Source of the DNA: a virus
Direction: 5' to 3' (one strand)
Length of the DNA: 38,877 nt
IMG/VR virus record: IMGVR_UViG_3300031278_000004
Span: 1-38,877 of that record
Part shown: one piece after another, positions 1 through 6,650 of the stretch
Numbering within the stretch: the first letter of the stretch is position 1
Layout of the letters: each line of letters opens with the position of its first letter
Made by a program: the position numbers and the translations under genes
Notes under the pieces: model-generated
What the model saw: only the letters and a program-made list of their open reading frames with translations
The model's database searches: none
Told to the model about the DNA's origin: nothing

Positions 1-11
1 ATCCATTAACC
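1..11. repeat. Terminal direct repeat, left copy
   Basis: ATCCATTAACC is repeated exactly at the right end (38867-38877). Chance identity of both ends over 11 bases is very unlikely. It may be a filled-in cos overhang (it lies about 60 bp upstream of the terminase small subunit gene once the ends are joined), a circular-assembly overlap, or an att core. Confidence 0.8.
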
Positions 12-50
12 TCCCCCGGGCGTTCCCCCGTGGGAAGGACCCAGCCAGAT

Positions 51-70
51 GATACGATTATGATACGATT
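51..70. repeat. Candidate integrase arm-type site, copy 1
   Basis: GATACGATTATGATACGATT. It contains two GATACGATT units 11 bp apart and matches the copy at 336-353. The two copies flank the tRNA-like core. Binding by the integrase N-terminal domain is inferred. Confidence 0.4.
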
Positions 71-218
71 CGAGCGACCGCCAGAGGAATTCAACGGAGG
101 CGAACTGAAAGCAACCCCGGTTGATTGCACAGACATAATCCTTAAGGGGAGAAGTAGATGTGAGGGTAAGTGACGCTATGGCCGCAGGTTGTATTGTAGG
201 GTGAGCACGGAGGCTTTT

Positions 219-261
219 TCGGATTTTAAGTCCGATGCGTCTGCCGTTCCACCACTCGCCC
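219..261 (-). other. 5' half of a tRNA-Leu(UAA) gene, candidate att core
   Basis: Read on the minus strand, it has a 7-nt acceptor strand (GGGCGAG), T8-G9, a D-arm with the GGAAC...GGCAGACGC consensus, and a 5-bp anticodon stem TCGGA/TCCGA closing the loop CTTAAAA with anticodon TAA. No variable arm, T-arm or 3' acceptor strand follows, so it is not a functional tRNA. Phages that integrate into tRNA genes carry part of the gene. This one carries the 5' half, so the intact tRNA after integration would keep the host 3' half and gain phage sequence upstream. Confidence 0.65.
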
Positions 262-291
262 TTGTTCCTGAAGAGTTTATAGAATAAGCCC

Positions 292-1392
292 TTAGCTCGC
301 CGCCGACTTTGTCCCACTGCTCTCAGACTCCGCGTGATACGATTGTGATACAATGGCGACATAGGGCAATTGCCGCGCCGCCTGGCGCAAGGTGTCCGGC
401 AGGATGTGCGTGTAGTAGCGGTCCGTCGTGGCGATGGACGCATGGCCGACGAGCCTCCTGACCGTTTGCGCTCCGATGCCGGCCATCGCCAGGTGACTGA
501 CGAACGACCGACGCAGGTCGTGCAATGTGCATTCACCGATCCCCGCCGCTCTGGTCATCTGCTTGAATCGCCGCAGCATCGCCGGCCCGACTTGCTCGCC
601 ATCACGCGACGCAAACAGGCGCGCGCCCTCGTGATCTTTTTGCCACTCGCGCAACATTTCGACTGCCTCTGACACAAGCGGCTGCACTCGCTCCCGGCGA
701 TTCTTCGTCAGGTGTGTCGGCTTGTTTCGCACGGTGATCGTCGCGCCCTCGAGATCCACATCATCCCACTCCAGCGCCACGATCTCCTCACGTCGCATCC
801 CCGTCGTCAGCGCGACGAACACGAACACCCGGAGCTCGGCATCCGCACACGCCACGAACAGCCGCTCGACCTCCTGGACAGACAGCACGCGCTTCTCCGT
901 CTCCGCCTCGCGCAGCAGGCCAGCGTGCCGACACGGACTGTCGCGCAGATAGCCCCGCCTCACCGCGTGGCTGAACACCGCCTTCAGCACTCGAAGCTCC
1001 TTATTCACCGTTGCCGCGCTACGTTCCTCGAGCCGCTGCGCCAGGTAATCCTCCACATGCCTCGCCTCGATGTCCACCAGCCGCTTATCGCCCACCGCCT
1101 CCTGAAAAAGCTCGAGCACCTTCCGCCGTCCGACCCGCGTGGATTCCGCCAACCGATTCGCCATCAGCCGAAGATGCTCATCCGCAAACCCACTCAATCG
1201 AATCTGACGCGGCGCATTGAACAGCCCCTCATTCAACTCGAACTCGCGTTTGCGTCGGAGACCCTCGGCCAATTTGCTATCCGTTCCCACGCTCTCGCTC
1301 CGAACCCAGCCCTGCTCATCATACCACCGCAGATAGAACGACGTGCGCGTCTTCAGCTTCCGTTTCCAAACCCAGACCCGTCGCCAAGCCAT
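292..1392 (-). CDS. int: Tyrosine recombinase, phage integrase
   Basis: A 366-aa site-specific recombinase that would integrate and excise the phage at the tRNA-Leu site. Residues 1-60 form an arm-binding-type N-terminal domain (MAWRRVWVW start, WYDE). Residues ~65-160 look like a SAM-like core-binding domain, and the C-terminal half is the catalytic domain. The expected catalytic set is visible: Arg ~200 (GMRREE), HxxR at ~291-294 (HDLRR), His ~317 (GHAS) and Tyr ~327 (RYYTH). The ATG at 1392 is preceded by AAGGAGG at good spacing; an ATG two codons upstream is also possible. The 3' end carries an arm-like repeat (336-353). A truncated relative of the N-terminal domain is encoded at 10858-11229. 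The family call is firm; the target site is inferred. Confidence 0.95.
   Translation of the reverse strand: MAWRRVWVWKRKLKTRTSFYLRWYDEQGWVRSESVGTDSKLAEGLRRKREFELNEGLFNAPRQIRLSGFADEHLRLMANRLAESTRVGRRKVLELFQEAVGDKRLVDIEARHVEDYLAQRLEERSAATVNKELRVLKAVFSHAVRRGYLRDSPCRHAGLLREAETEKRVLSVQEVERLFVACADAELRVFVFVALTTGMRREEIVALEWDDVDLEGATITVRNKPTHLTKNRRERVQPLVSEAVEMLREWQKDHEGARLFASRDGEQVGPAMLRRFKQMTRAAGIGECTLHDLRRSFVSHLAMAGIGAQTVRRLVGHASIATTDRYYTHILPDTLRQAARQLPYVAIVSQSYHAESESSGTKSAAS
336..353. repeat. Candidate integrase arm-type site, copy 2
   Basis: GATACGATTGTGATACAA, inside the 3' end of int, in the same orientation as the copy at 51-70 and on the other side of the tRNA-Leu half. Confidence 0.4.
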
Positions 1393-1453
1393 CACCATCA
1401 CCTCCTTCCCAACCTGCGGCCACGGGTCATTGTCATCATCATACCCCTTCGCC

Positions 1454-1513
1454 ATTCACGATTCAAGATTCAGGTCTCCTCACTTGAATCCTGAATCCTC
1501 AATCCTGAACCCT
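1454..1513. repeat. GATTCAAGATTCAGG-type repeat cluster
   Basis: Tandem and inverted copies of a degenerate GATTCAAGATTCAGGA unit fill the space between the excisionase-like gene and int. Related clusters occur at 26540-26621 and 35760-35776. Confidence 0.7.
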
Positions 1514-1747
1514 TTATTCCCCCCTCGCCTTAACCCGTCCTGTCTCGATGCACGCCTCGAGATCCTCCCGCGTGAACCGAATATGCCGCCCGATCTTCAC
1601 GTACCCGAGCCTCCGCGTTCGCCGAAGATTCGCCAGAGCCCCCTTCGACCTCACACGCAAAATCCGCATCGCATCCTCCTCCGTGTAGAGAGACGGTAAC
1701 TCCAATGCCGGATTGGCCCGACCCCTTTGCGTTTCATGCCCGCTCAC
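1514..1747 (-). CDS. Excisionase-like small winged-helix DNA-binding protein
   Basis: A 77-aa basic protein with the helix-turn-helix/excisionase pattern: LYTEEDAMRIL, then GALANLRRTRRLGYVKIGR, then IRFTREDLEACI, the typical 'read-in, recognition helix, wing' order of MerR/Xis-type domains (residues ~20-70). It probably directs excision with the integrase, which lies just downstream on the same strand. Translation appears to start at GTG (1747), preceded by AAGGAGGAG at 6-nt spacing. It overlaps the end of the methyltransferase gene by 14 bp, so the two are probably co-translated. It could instead be a transcriptional regulator. Confidence 0.75.
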   Translation of the reverse strand: MSGHETQRGRANPALELPSLYTEEDAMRILRVRSKGALANLRRTRRLGYVKIGRHIRFTREDLEACIETGRVKARGE

Positions 1748-2567
1748 GTATCACTCCTCCTTTTGCCACCGTCCGGATCGTTTCCATGATTCTTTCACCA
1801 ATCCATTTAGCAATTGGCACCGTCACCGCGTTGCCGAGTAACATGCAACGGCGTCTTCGAGATAAGCCAGCAGTCCAGCCTCGGGGGAATCCTTGCAGGG
1901 CTTCTCGCTCTTCGCAAGAGAGAAGCCGAAGCCCCCGCCCCGGCTCGAAACAATAACTACACTCCGACGCCAACCGGTTCGGGTGCGCAGCAAGACACGC
2001 TGTAATCGGCGCCGATTCTTCACCGCGCGCTTGGCCAGATCCAAAATCATCCGCCGCGTCAAGAACAGCTCGCTTGAACTTGGGCAAGAGGTCAGGAGGA
2101 CATCCGATACAGAAATGTCTTTTGCGACTCTGACCCGTAAAATCGCGACTGTCGAATTCGATAGCAGTGAGTCCGTATCCGAGCATTTCCAATGCGGCGA
2201 GGAATTCGACAACATCTGGTGCAGGAACATTTTCGCGGACCACCCATGCAGGGCGAAGTCGTCCGACCAGGGCAAGGAAGTATCCCGATAGGTCGGGATG
2301 TCGCGACTTACGGCCAAACCTGGCCCGCGAACGAACAGGGCAGGGATCGCCGCCGGAGATAATCTCGCAATACTCCGGAGTCGTTTCAAAAAGGCTGCCG
2401 CTGAGGACCTTGGTAATATCCGAAAATCGGACAACCTCGGGCCAGTGCTTTTTGAGAATCCCTTTCGCATAATGGTCCTTCTCGATTTGCCAGATCGTCT
2501 TGATGCCCGCTTGCTCGAATCCAAGACCAAAACCTCCAATCCCCGCGAAAAGGCTGCCATGTCTCAT
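1734..2567 (-). CDS. C5-cytosine DNA methyltransferase (orphan)
   Basis: A 277-aa enzyme expected to transfer a methyl group from SAM to C5 of cytosine in a short DNA target. Motif I is FAGIGG (residues 7-12), motif IV contains the catalytic Pro-Cys (GGDPCPVRS, Cys ~76), motif VI is ENV (~112-114), motif VIII is QSRKR (~146-150) and motif X is GNAVTVP (~245-251). The usual Gln after PC is Pro here. About 75 residues between motifs VIII and IX form a short target-recognition region. The ATG at 2567 follows CGGAG and places motif I at the N-terminus; 15 more codons are open upstream. No restriction gene lies nearby, so the likely roles are protection from host restriction or regulation. Confidence 0.9.
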   Translation of the reverse strand: MRHGSLFAGIGGFGLGFEQAGIKTIWQIEKDHYAKGILKKHWPEVVRFSDITKVLSGSLFETTPEYCEIISGGDPCPVRSRARFGRKSRHPDLSGYFLALVGRLRPAWVVRENVPAPDVVEFLAALEMLGYGLTAIEFDSRDFTGQSRKRHFCIGCPPDLLPKFKRAVLDAADDFGSGQARGEESAPITACLAAHPNRLASECSYCFEPGRGLRLLSCEEREALQGFPRGWTAGLSRRRRCMLLGNAVTVPIAKWIGERIMETIRTVAKGGVIRERA

Positions 2568-2615
2568 CGTCTCCGTTCCCCGGCCACGTGCTGCGGAGTA
2601 GGCACGAAGCACGTG

Positions 2616-3431
2616 TCACCTTTTCAGAATCTGCACCGCCGCGTCATACGCCTTGTCACTCGGCGGCCGTTTCAGTTTCAGCCGCCCGAAAATCATCTCG
2701 CACGCCTGTTGCACCTCAGCCGGATTCTCACGCGCCACATCCAGCAAATGCCCCAGCGCCCGCCGCGGAGCATATGACCTCAATGCCTTCGCCCGCTTCC
2801 GAATCTCCAGACGCCAAGCATCCGGCGCGCAGAGCACCACCGTCGCAAACGTCTCATCATCCCACTGGCCATTCCCATCTTGCCGCTTCCTCTCACGGCG
2901 AATTTTTCGCCTCCCAGCCCCCTCCTGCAAAGGGGGGGCCTTGGGGGGGTTTAACTCCTTTAAAGAGGAAGAAGAAGAAGAAGGGAGGCCCTTTTTGCAT
3001 GTTACATCACCGTTACAGCCCGTTACATCGCCGTTACTGGCGCGTTTTCGGTGCTCGGCAACGCGCTTTTGCGTTGCTATCCTTTGCTCTCGTCGCCGTG
3101 CCAGGCGGCGCGAAATCAGCGTTACATTGCCGTTACGGATGCGTACAGCGCAGACCTTGTACTGCCTCAATTCCTCCGTCACGCGCCCCGCCTCCCCCTC
3201 CGAGCAGCCCCACATCCGTCCTAACCCAGCGTAATCCCCCGTCACCCGGTCCATCTTATCCCGCCACATGTGAAGCAGCGACAGAAACCACGCCCCCTTC
3301 GTGGCCAACGTGCACTTCAGAATCGCGCCATCCCCCACAATGTCCAGGGGATAGACCGCCTCCGCCACGTTCTTCTCAATCCCCGCGTCACGTTGAGACC
3401 GCGCCTTCGCTTTTTCGCCTTCCGGCTTCAT
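2616..3431 (-). CDS. Replication initiator, lambda O-like organisation
   Basis: A protein of about 271 aa. The N-terminal ~110 residues look like a winged-helix region of phage replication proteins (AVYPLDIVGDGAILKC, then AWFLSLLHMW, then LGRMWGCSEGEA, then a basic stretch QKRVAEHRKR). The middle is low complexity: NGDVT repeats encoded by DNA iterons, a run of six Ser, and an in-frame repeat (NPPKAPPLQEGAGR). A C-terminal ~90-residue domain follows (RQDGNGQWDDETFATVV onward). A start at 3431 is preceded by GGGAGAGG; upstream codons come from an intergenic repeat. The replication role rests on the fold-like pattern, the position in the early operon and the iterons inside the gene. No helicase or loader gene follows, so host proteins would be recruited. 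Confidence 0.6.
   Translation of the reverse strand: MKPEGEKAKARSQRDAGIEKNVAEAVYPLDIVGDGAILKCTLATKGAWFLSLLHMWRDKMDRVTGDYAGLGRMWGCSEGEAGRVTEELRQYKVCAVRIRNGNVTLISRRLARRREQRIATQKRVAEHRKRASNGDVTGCNGDVTCKKGLPSSSSSSLKELNPPKAPPLQEGAGRRKIRRERKRQDGNGQWDDETFATVVLCAPDAWRLEIRKRAKALRSYAPRRALGHLLDVARENPAEVQQACEMIFGRLKLKRPPSDKAYDAAVQILKR
2919..2952. repeat. C/G-rich repeat inserted in frame in the initiator gene
   Basis: CCCCCTCCTGC followed by AAAGGGGGGGCC and TTGGGGGGG. This resembles a dispersed element I know from many environmental bacterial genomes. It is read in frame as NPPKAPPLQEGAGR. Confidence 0.6.
2953..2987. other. AT-rich and purine-biased tract beside the iterons
   Basis: An AT-rich stretch (TTAACTCCTTTAAAG) runs into an (AAG)n purine tract, next to the iterons at 3001-3136. 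In lambda ori a similar strand-biased AT-rich tract beside the iterons is where the DNA opens. By analogy this is a candidate unwinding element. Confidence 0.4.
3001..3136. other. Candidate replication origin: three 16-bp iterons
   Basis: GTTACATCACCGTTAC (3001-3016), GTTACATCGCCGTTAC (3022-3037) and GTTACATTGCCGTTAC (3121-3136). Each has two GTTAC boxes 11 bp apart, one helical turn. The first two copies start 21 bp apart, two helical turns. They lie inside the initiator gene, as the iterons of lambda O do, beside an AT-rich purine tract. Confidence 0.55.
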
Positions 3432-3654
3432 CTTGCCCTCTCCCATCTGCGTCATCTGCGTAATCTGTGGATACCCTTCTCAGCGCATTGCGGCTTGTCA
3501 GCGTCCTCTCCCCGTTATCCACGAACTCAATCGCCACGCTGTTCTTCGCCCCACGCGCCAGGACGCGGCACACCCGCCCCTTCATCCTCGCCCGCGCCGG
3601 ATTGTTCCCCCAGCAATAGACGTAGAGTTGCTCACTCGTTTTTGGCTTTCTCAT
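3388..3654 (-). CDS. Hypothetical small basic protein
   Basis: 88 aa, function not recognised. The first ~60 residues look genuine (EQLYVYCWGNNPARARMKG, then VCRVLARGAKNSVAIEFVDNGERTLTSRNALRR) and resemble a compact beta-rich fold. The last ~25 residues come from an ATCTGCGTCATCTGCG-type repeat (DYADDADG) plus the start region of the next gene, so the C-terminus is probably repeat-derived. It overlaps the upstream DUF5131-like fragment by 23 bp and the downstream initiator start, consistent with the early operon. Confidence 0.6.
   Translation of the reverse strand: MRKPKTSEQLYVYCWGNNPARARMKGRVCRVLARGAKNSVAIEFVDNGERTLTSRNALRRVSTDYADDADGRGQDEAGRRKSEGAVST
3443..3475. repeat. CATCTGCGTCATCTGCG-type repeat
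   Basis: Tandem 9-mer-like CATCTGCGT units ending in TCTGTGGAT. The same family occurs at 5689-5712, 7620-7637 and 27135-27153. Here it encodes the tail of the 3388-3654 protein. Confidence 0.65.
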
Positions 3655-3874
3655 GTGGCCATTCTCTCACCCTGAGTTCCAGGGGGATCTCGTCAATGCG
3701 TGCCCGCTTGCTCGGATGCCCGCCCATCTGTTTCATGAAGAACGGCACGCCCGCGGCCTGGCACTGATCTCGTAATGCCGTGAACCATTCGCGCCTCGTC
3801 GCCCGTCCGCCAGGTCCCGATTCCCCGCCGACAATAACCCAGAGCCCCCGTCTCAATCGTTCAGCATTCATCAT
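3632..3874 (-). pseudogene. C-terminal fragment of a DUF5131 (phage Gp37/Gp68) protein
   Basis: 80 aa matching the C-terminal part of the family as I know it: WVIVGGESGPGGR, then WFTALRDQCQAAGVPFFMKQ. Full members are about 220-300 aa and begin with a Cys-containing motif (WNPxTGC..GCxNCYA type) that is absent here. The upstream DNA is instead a pair of inverted repeats (3889-3963). An SD (GGAAGG) precedes the ATG at 3874, so the fragment may still be translated. It is most likely a decayed or internally deleted gene. Confidence 0.65.
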
Positions 3875-3888
3875 CTGGGACCTTCCCA

Positions 3889-3963
3889 CCACGGATAAAC
3901 ACGGATTTACAGGGATGGTCTGTTGTTGTTTCTATCAGTGTTCATCCGTGTCCATCTGTGGTT
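3889..3963. repeat. Inverted pair of CCACGGAT/ATCCGTGG-type repeats
   Basis: CCACGGATAAACACGGAT at the left and TGTTCATCCGTGTCCATC at the right face each other across ~30 bp, so the RNA could fold into a long imperfect hairpin. The pair fills the whole gap between the ParB-like gene and the DUF5131 fragment, exactly where that fragment's missing N-terminus would be. Confidence 0.7.
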
Positions 3964-5544
3964 TCACTTCTTCCTGCGCTTCGTGGTGGCCGCCTTCTTC
4001 GGCGTGCCATCGGCGTTGAGATGTTTCCACGCCTTGGGCTCCGGATACGTCTGCGCCGCCTCGGCCTTGATCGCCTTCATATCGAACCCGCACAACTTGG
4101 TGACGCGAATCGCTTCCTGACGATATTGGGGCGGCGTCTCCGTGATCGGCGCGTTGCTCGCCAGGCGCGAATGAAGCAGAGCCCGGATGTGCCGCCAGGC
4201 CTCGTTCAGGCACTCGCCGGGCTTTGTTTTGTCGAAGTACGTCCACTCGTCCCCGCCGAAGGCGTGATGAGATACAGCGTGCGTTCCGAACGCTGCCAAG
4301 AGACGCAGCAGCAATCCCGGTTCTGCTTCTTTCAGATCGGGCCACTCGACCCTTTGAAGCTTCGCCTGCACATCCTTCAGAACCGCTGCGAGGCGCTTCG
4401 CGTTCAGCTTTTCGCGTCGCTCATTGAGCGGCGTCGGCGTTCCCGGCGAGCCTCCTGCTCGTTCTCTGTCCGCTTGATAGCCGCCAGAGGGCTTGATCCA
4501 CTTCAGCTTCCCCGCGCCCGGGCCGTGGACGACGAGCGCCGGCTGCGCGCCATCGGCCGAGTTCTTGGCGGCGCTGAATTCAAATGGCATCTGCACATGC
4601 CCCCAGGCTTTTCTCAGCTCCACGATCTCTTCGATCTCTTCGTTGCTGGGATAGTTCGTGATGACAAAGGCCAGATTCGGATGTTCGGCCTTAAGTTCCT
4701 TTGCCCGCTGCGCGATGTACGCGGCGAGCTTCCGCTGCCAGCAGGCGACGTCGAGGCATCGGTCCTGTTTCTTGACCGTCTCCTCCTCCAGATCGTCGAG
4801 GAATAAGACGCCCTGGCGGGAGGTGCGCTTGGGGCACTCAGAGCACGGCGGCGCCTTCGGATAGAGCGTGGCGTCCTCGAGATCCCAAGGCGCGCCCGAG
4901 AGGCGGCGGAGGAACCTGTCGTTCAGTTGCCGCTCGACTGCCGATACAGTAGGCTCTGGCCAACCGCCCAATTCATCCAGTGCCTCATCCTGCGTCGCGG
5001 CCGGCAGCCGGGCGATCAACTCCAGATGTCCCGGTGTCCAGTGCGATGCCTCTTCCTGCGGATCGGCGATCGCCTCGCGCCACTTCGGCGTCAGCTTCTG
5101 CAGACGGGCGCGGAGGCGCACCCATTTTTCCGTATGCCCCAATTTCGCCGCGACGGCGCGCACGTCGCCCCTGAACCGCTCAAGCAGCGTGCTCACTGCG
5201 CGGCTTTGTTCGAGCGGCGTGAGATCGTTTCGAGAATAGTTCTCGATAAACGTCTCCTCGAACGCCTCGGCGTCCGTCATCTCCCGGACGATCGTCGGCA
5301 CCGTCTTGCGTCCGGCCAATTTCGCCGCCAGCACCCGCCGCGCACCATAACGGAGATCGTATTTGCCATCCCCATCCGGATGCGGCCGCGCGAGGACCGG
5401 GATGCGCACCCCCGTCTCCTTCACGCTCGCCATGAGCTCCTTGAAATCCTCCGATGATTCATTGATCACGCGCGGATTGTCCGGCGTGCAAATGAGATCG
5501 TCCACCGCCACCTCTATGAGTTTCGCCCTCTTCTGTCGCGCCAT
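3964..5544 (-). CDS. ParB/Spo0J-family protein
   Basis: 526 aa. Residues ~8-110 form a ParB N-terminal nuclease-like domain: DNPRVINESSEDFKEL, then GVRIPVLARPHPDG, RYGARRVLAAKLAG (the GxRR box) and ENYSRNDLTPLEQ. A HTH follows (DVRAVAAKLGHTEKWVRLRARL). A likely zinc-binding segment CSECPKR...CLDVACW lies near residues 235-270, common in large phage and plasmid ParB-like proteins. The C-terminus is lysine-rich. The start at 5544 is supported by AAAGGAGG. The family can act in segregation, as a CTP-dependent clamp, or as a nuclease/regulator. No parA partner is seen, so segregation is unlikely to be its only role. Confidence 0.85.
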   Translation of the reverse strand: MARQKRAKLIEVAVDDLICTPDNPRVINESSEDFKELMASVKETGVRIPVLARPHPDGDGKYDLRYGARRVLAAKLAGRKTVPTIVREMTDAEAFEETFIENYSRNDLTPLEQSRAVSTLLERFRGDVRAVAAKLGHTEKWVRLRARLQKLTPKWREAIADPQEEASHWTPGHLELIARLPAATQDEALDELGGWPEPTVSAVERQLNDRFLRRLSGAPWDLEDATLYPKAPPCSECPKRTSRQGVLFLDDLEEETVKKQDRCLDVACWQRKLAAYIAQRAKELKAEHPNLAFVITNYPSNEEIEEIVELRKAWGHVQMPFEFSAAKNSADGAQPALVVHGPGAGKLKWIKPSGGYQADRERAGGSPGTPTPLNERREKLNAKRLAAVLKDVQAKLQRVEWPDLKEAEPGLLLRLLAAFGTHAVSHHAFGGDEWTYFDKTKPGECLNEAWRHIRALLHSRLASNAPITETPPQYRQEAIRVTKLCGFDMKAIKAEAAQTYPEPKAWKHLNADGTPKKAATTKRRKK

Positions 5545-5688
5545 CGTCCCGCCTCCTTTCCATGCCTATTGAGAAGTTTGACAGCCCGCTCAGTCATGCG
5601 CGGCTGGCCGAAGTCCGGTCTCCGGATTGCGCTAGCCGAAACACGAGCCTCGACTGATTCACCGCAGCCGCGTATGCTCTCGTTTCTG

Positions 5689-5800
5689 CGTCATCTGCGC
5701 CATCTGCGGATGCCCTCTTGTCGTTCTATCAGTGTTTATCGGTGTCCACTCGTGCTTCGTAGCGAAGCCTACTTCGCAGAGTAGCATCCGTGGTTTCAGT
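5689..5800. repeat. Composite repeat cluster with a palindromic element
   Basis: Contains TCATCTGCGCCATCTGCGG, a TCAGTGTTTATCGGTGTCC unit and a palindromic element at 5750-5790 (CTCGTGCTTCGTAGCGAAG ... CTTCGCAGAGTAGCATCC). The palindromic element also occurs at 13681-13718, 27157-27200 and 31121-31172. No gene lies in most of 5545-5728. Confidence 0.7.
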
Positions 5801-6217
5801 TCTCCGTGGTGCACGGTTCGTTACCGGAAACCACATCGTCGCCTTCCGTCCCGTCACGCCGCACATCCTCGCCTCGCCTCGTGTGATCCTGCCCGCCAGT
5901 TCAATCTCCGACACACGCCGCATGATCACGTAGTAATTCAGCCCGCTGAACCGGGCCAGCTCGTGCCCCGTGCAGCCGGGATATGAGCGGATCGCCTGCA
6001 GCACCGCCTGCTGTTGCTTCTGACGTCGGCCCGAATTGGTGATTGCTTCTGCCGCCTCGTGAGAAGTCACCGGGTCCGTCAGTCGCGCCGCGGGCGTGCG
6101 AACGTCAACGGCCTTTGCCACAAAGGTCACAGAGCGCACAGAGTTAGTCGGACGCTTTGCAATCTCGGTGTCCTCGGTGTTCTTTCTGGCAAACGTGAAC
6201 TCAATTGGCCGCTGCAT
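5729..6217 (-). CDS. Winged-helix protein with repeat-derived ends
   Basis: 162 aa. The centre (residues ~45-125) reads as a winged helix-turn-helix: DPVTSHEAAEAI, QQQAVLQAIRSYPGCTGHELARFSGLNYYVIMRRVSELE-like helices, then a wing AGRITRGEARMCGVTGRKATMWFP. Many phages carry such small MarR/Lrp-like 'DPxTSxxAA' proteins in the early operon. Residues ~12-40 (NTEDTE, NSVRSVTFVAK) are encoded by an ACAGAG-type repeat at 6117-6190, and the C-terminus (VDTDKH) by another repeat. The start at 6217 follows GGAAG and overlaps the ASCH gene by 17 bp. Regulation of early genes is possible but not shown. Confidence 0.65.
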   Translation of the reverse strand: MQRPIEFTFARKNTEDTEIAKRPTNSVRSVTFVAKAVDVRTPAARLTDPVTSHEAAEAITNSGRRQKQQQAVLQAIRSYPGCTGHELARFSGLNYYVIMRRVSEIELAGRITRGEARMCGVTGRKATMWFPVTNRAPRRTETTDATLRSRLRYEARVDTDKH

Positions 6218-6638
6218 TATTCTTCCATTCCCAGATGCCCTGACGTCCGCTCGCCGCGATCGGCGGCTCCAGCTTGCGGATGTCTCTAAGGACCAAACCG
6301 AACAGGCCCGCCGCTTGGCATAGAACCGCCCTTGTGTCGAGGTCTGTCAGCCACCGAGTCGCTGCGACCATGGCTGTGCACACCACTTTGCCGAAAGGCC
6401 AACCGAGTTTCACACCCAAATCCAGCCCCGATGGGAGCCATATCACTCTGCCGACCGCGCCACTGATTATTTTCCCGGCCTCGTCATCGAATCGCTTGCC
6501 TGCATGGATCGCTATTCGCTGATTTCTCAGCAAACCAAACCGATCATGCACGCGGGTCTCAATCGTCTTATGCCCCAGGGCGATGAGGCTTGCCCACGGC
6601 TGCCAGAGCGTAATCGCCTTCATAAATGTCTCAGGCAT
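6201..6638 (-). CDS. ASCH-domain protein
   Basis: 145 aa with the diagnostic ASCH start (MKAITLWQPWASLIALGHKTIETR), then RIAIHAGKRFD and a downstream strand segment GKVVCTAMV; the C-terminus contains GLVLRDI...GIWEW. ASCH domains have a PUA-like beta-barrel and are thought to bind RNA or modified nucleosides. Small ASCH proteins are common in phage early regions. The start at 6638 follows GAGGAG at 7 nt; Met6 is an alternative. It lies 12 bp after the MmcB-like gene. Confidence 0.8.
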   Translation of the reverse strand: MPETFMKAITLWQPWASLIALGHKTIETRVHDRFGLLRNQRIAIHAGKRFDDEAGKIISGAVGRVIWLPSGLDLGVKLGWPFGKVVCTAMVAATRWLTDLDTRAVLCQAAGLFGLVLRDIRKLEPPIAASGRQGIWEWKNNAAAN

Positions 6639-6650
6639 GTGTCGCTCCTC

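Larger units (their letters stand above)
1..291. other. Attachment (attP) region, non-coding
   Basis: No convincing gene lies here. The stretch follows the 3' end of the integrase gene and holds a tRNA-Leu 5' half (219-261) and one of two copies of a GATACGATTRTGATAC motif; the other copy is in the end of the integrase gene. A tRNA-derived core between direct repeats beside an integrase is the usual layout of a tyrosine-recombinase attP. The function is inferred. Confidence 0.55.

Noticed and set aside
219-261. Complete functional tRNA-Leu
   Set aside because: The variable arm, T-arm and 3' acceptor strand are absent from the following ~200 bases.
712-1494. 260-aa plus-strand frame opposite int
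   Set aside because: Shadow of the integrase, with His/Arg/Pro-rich composition.
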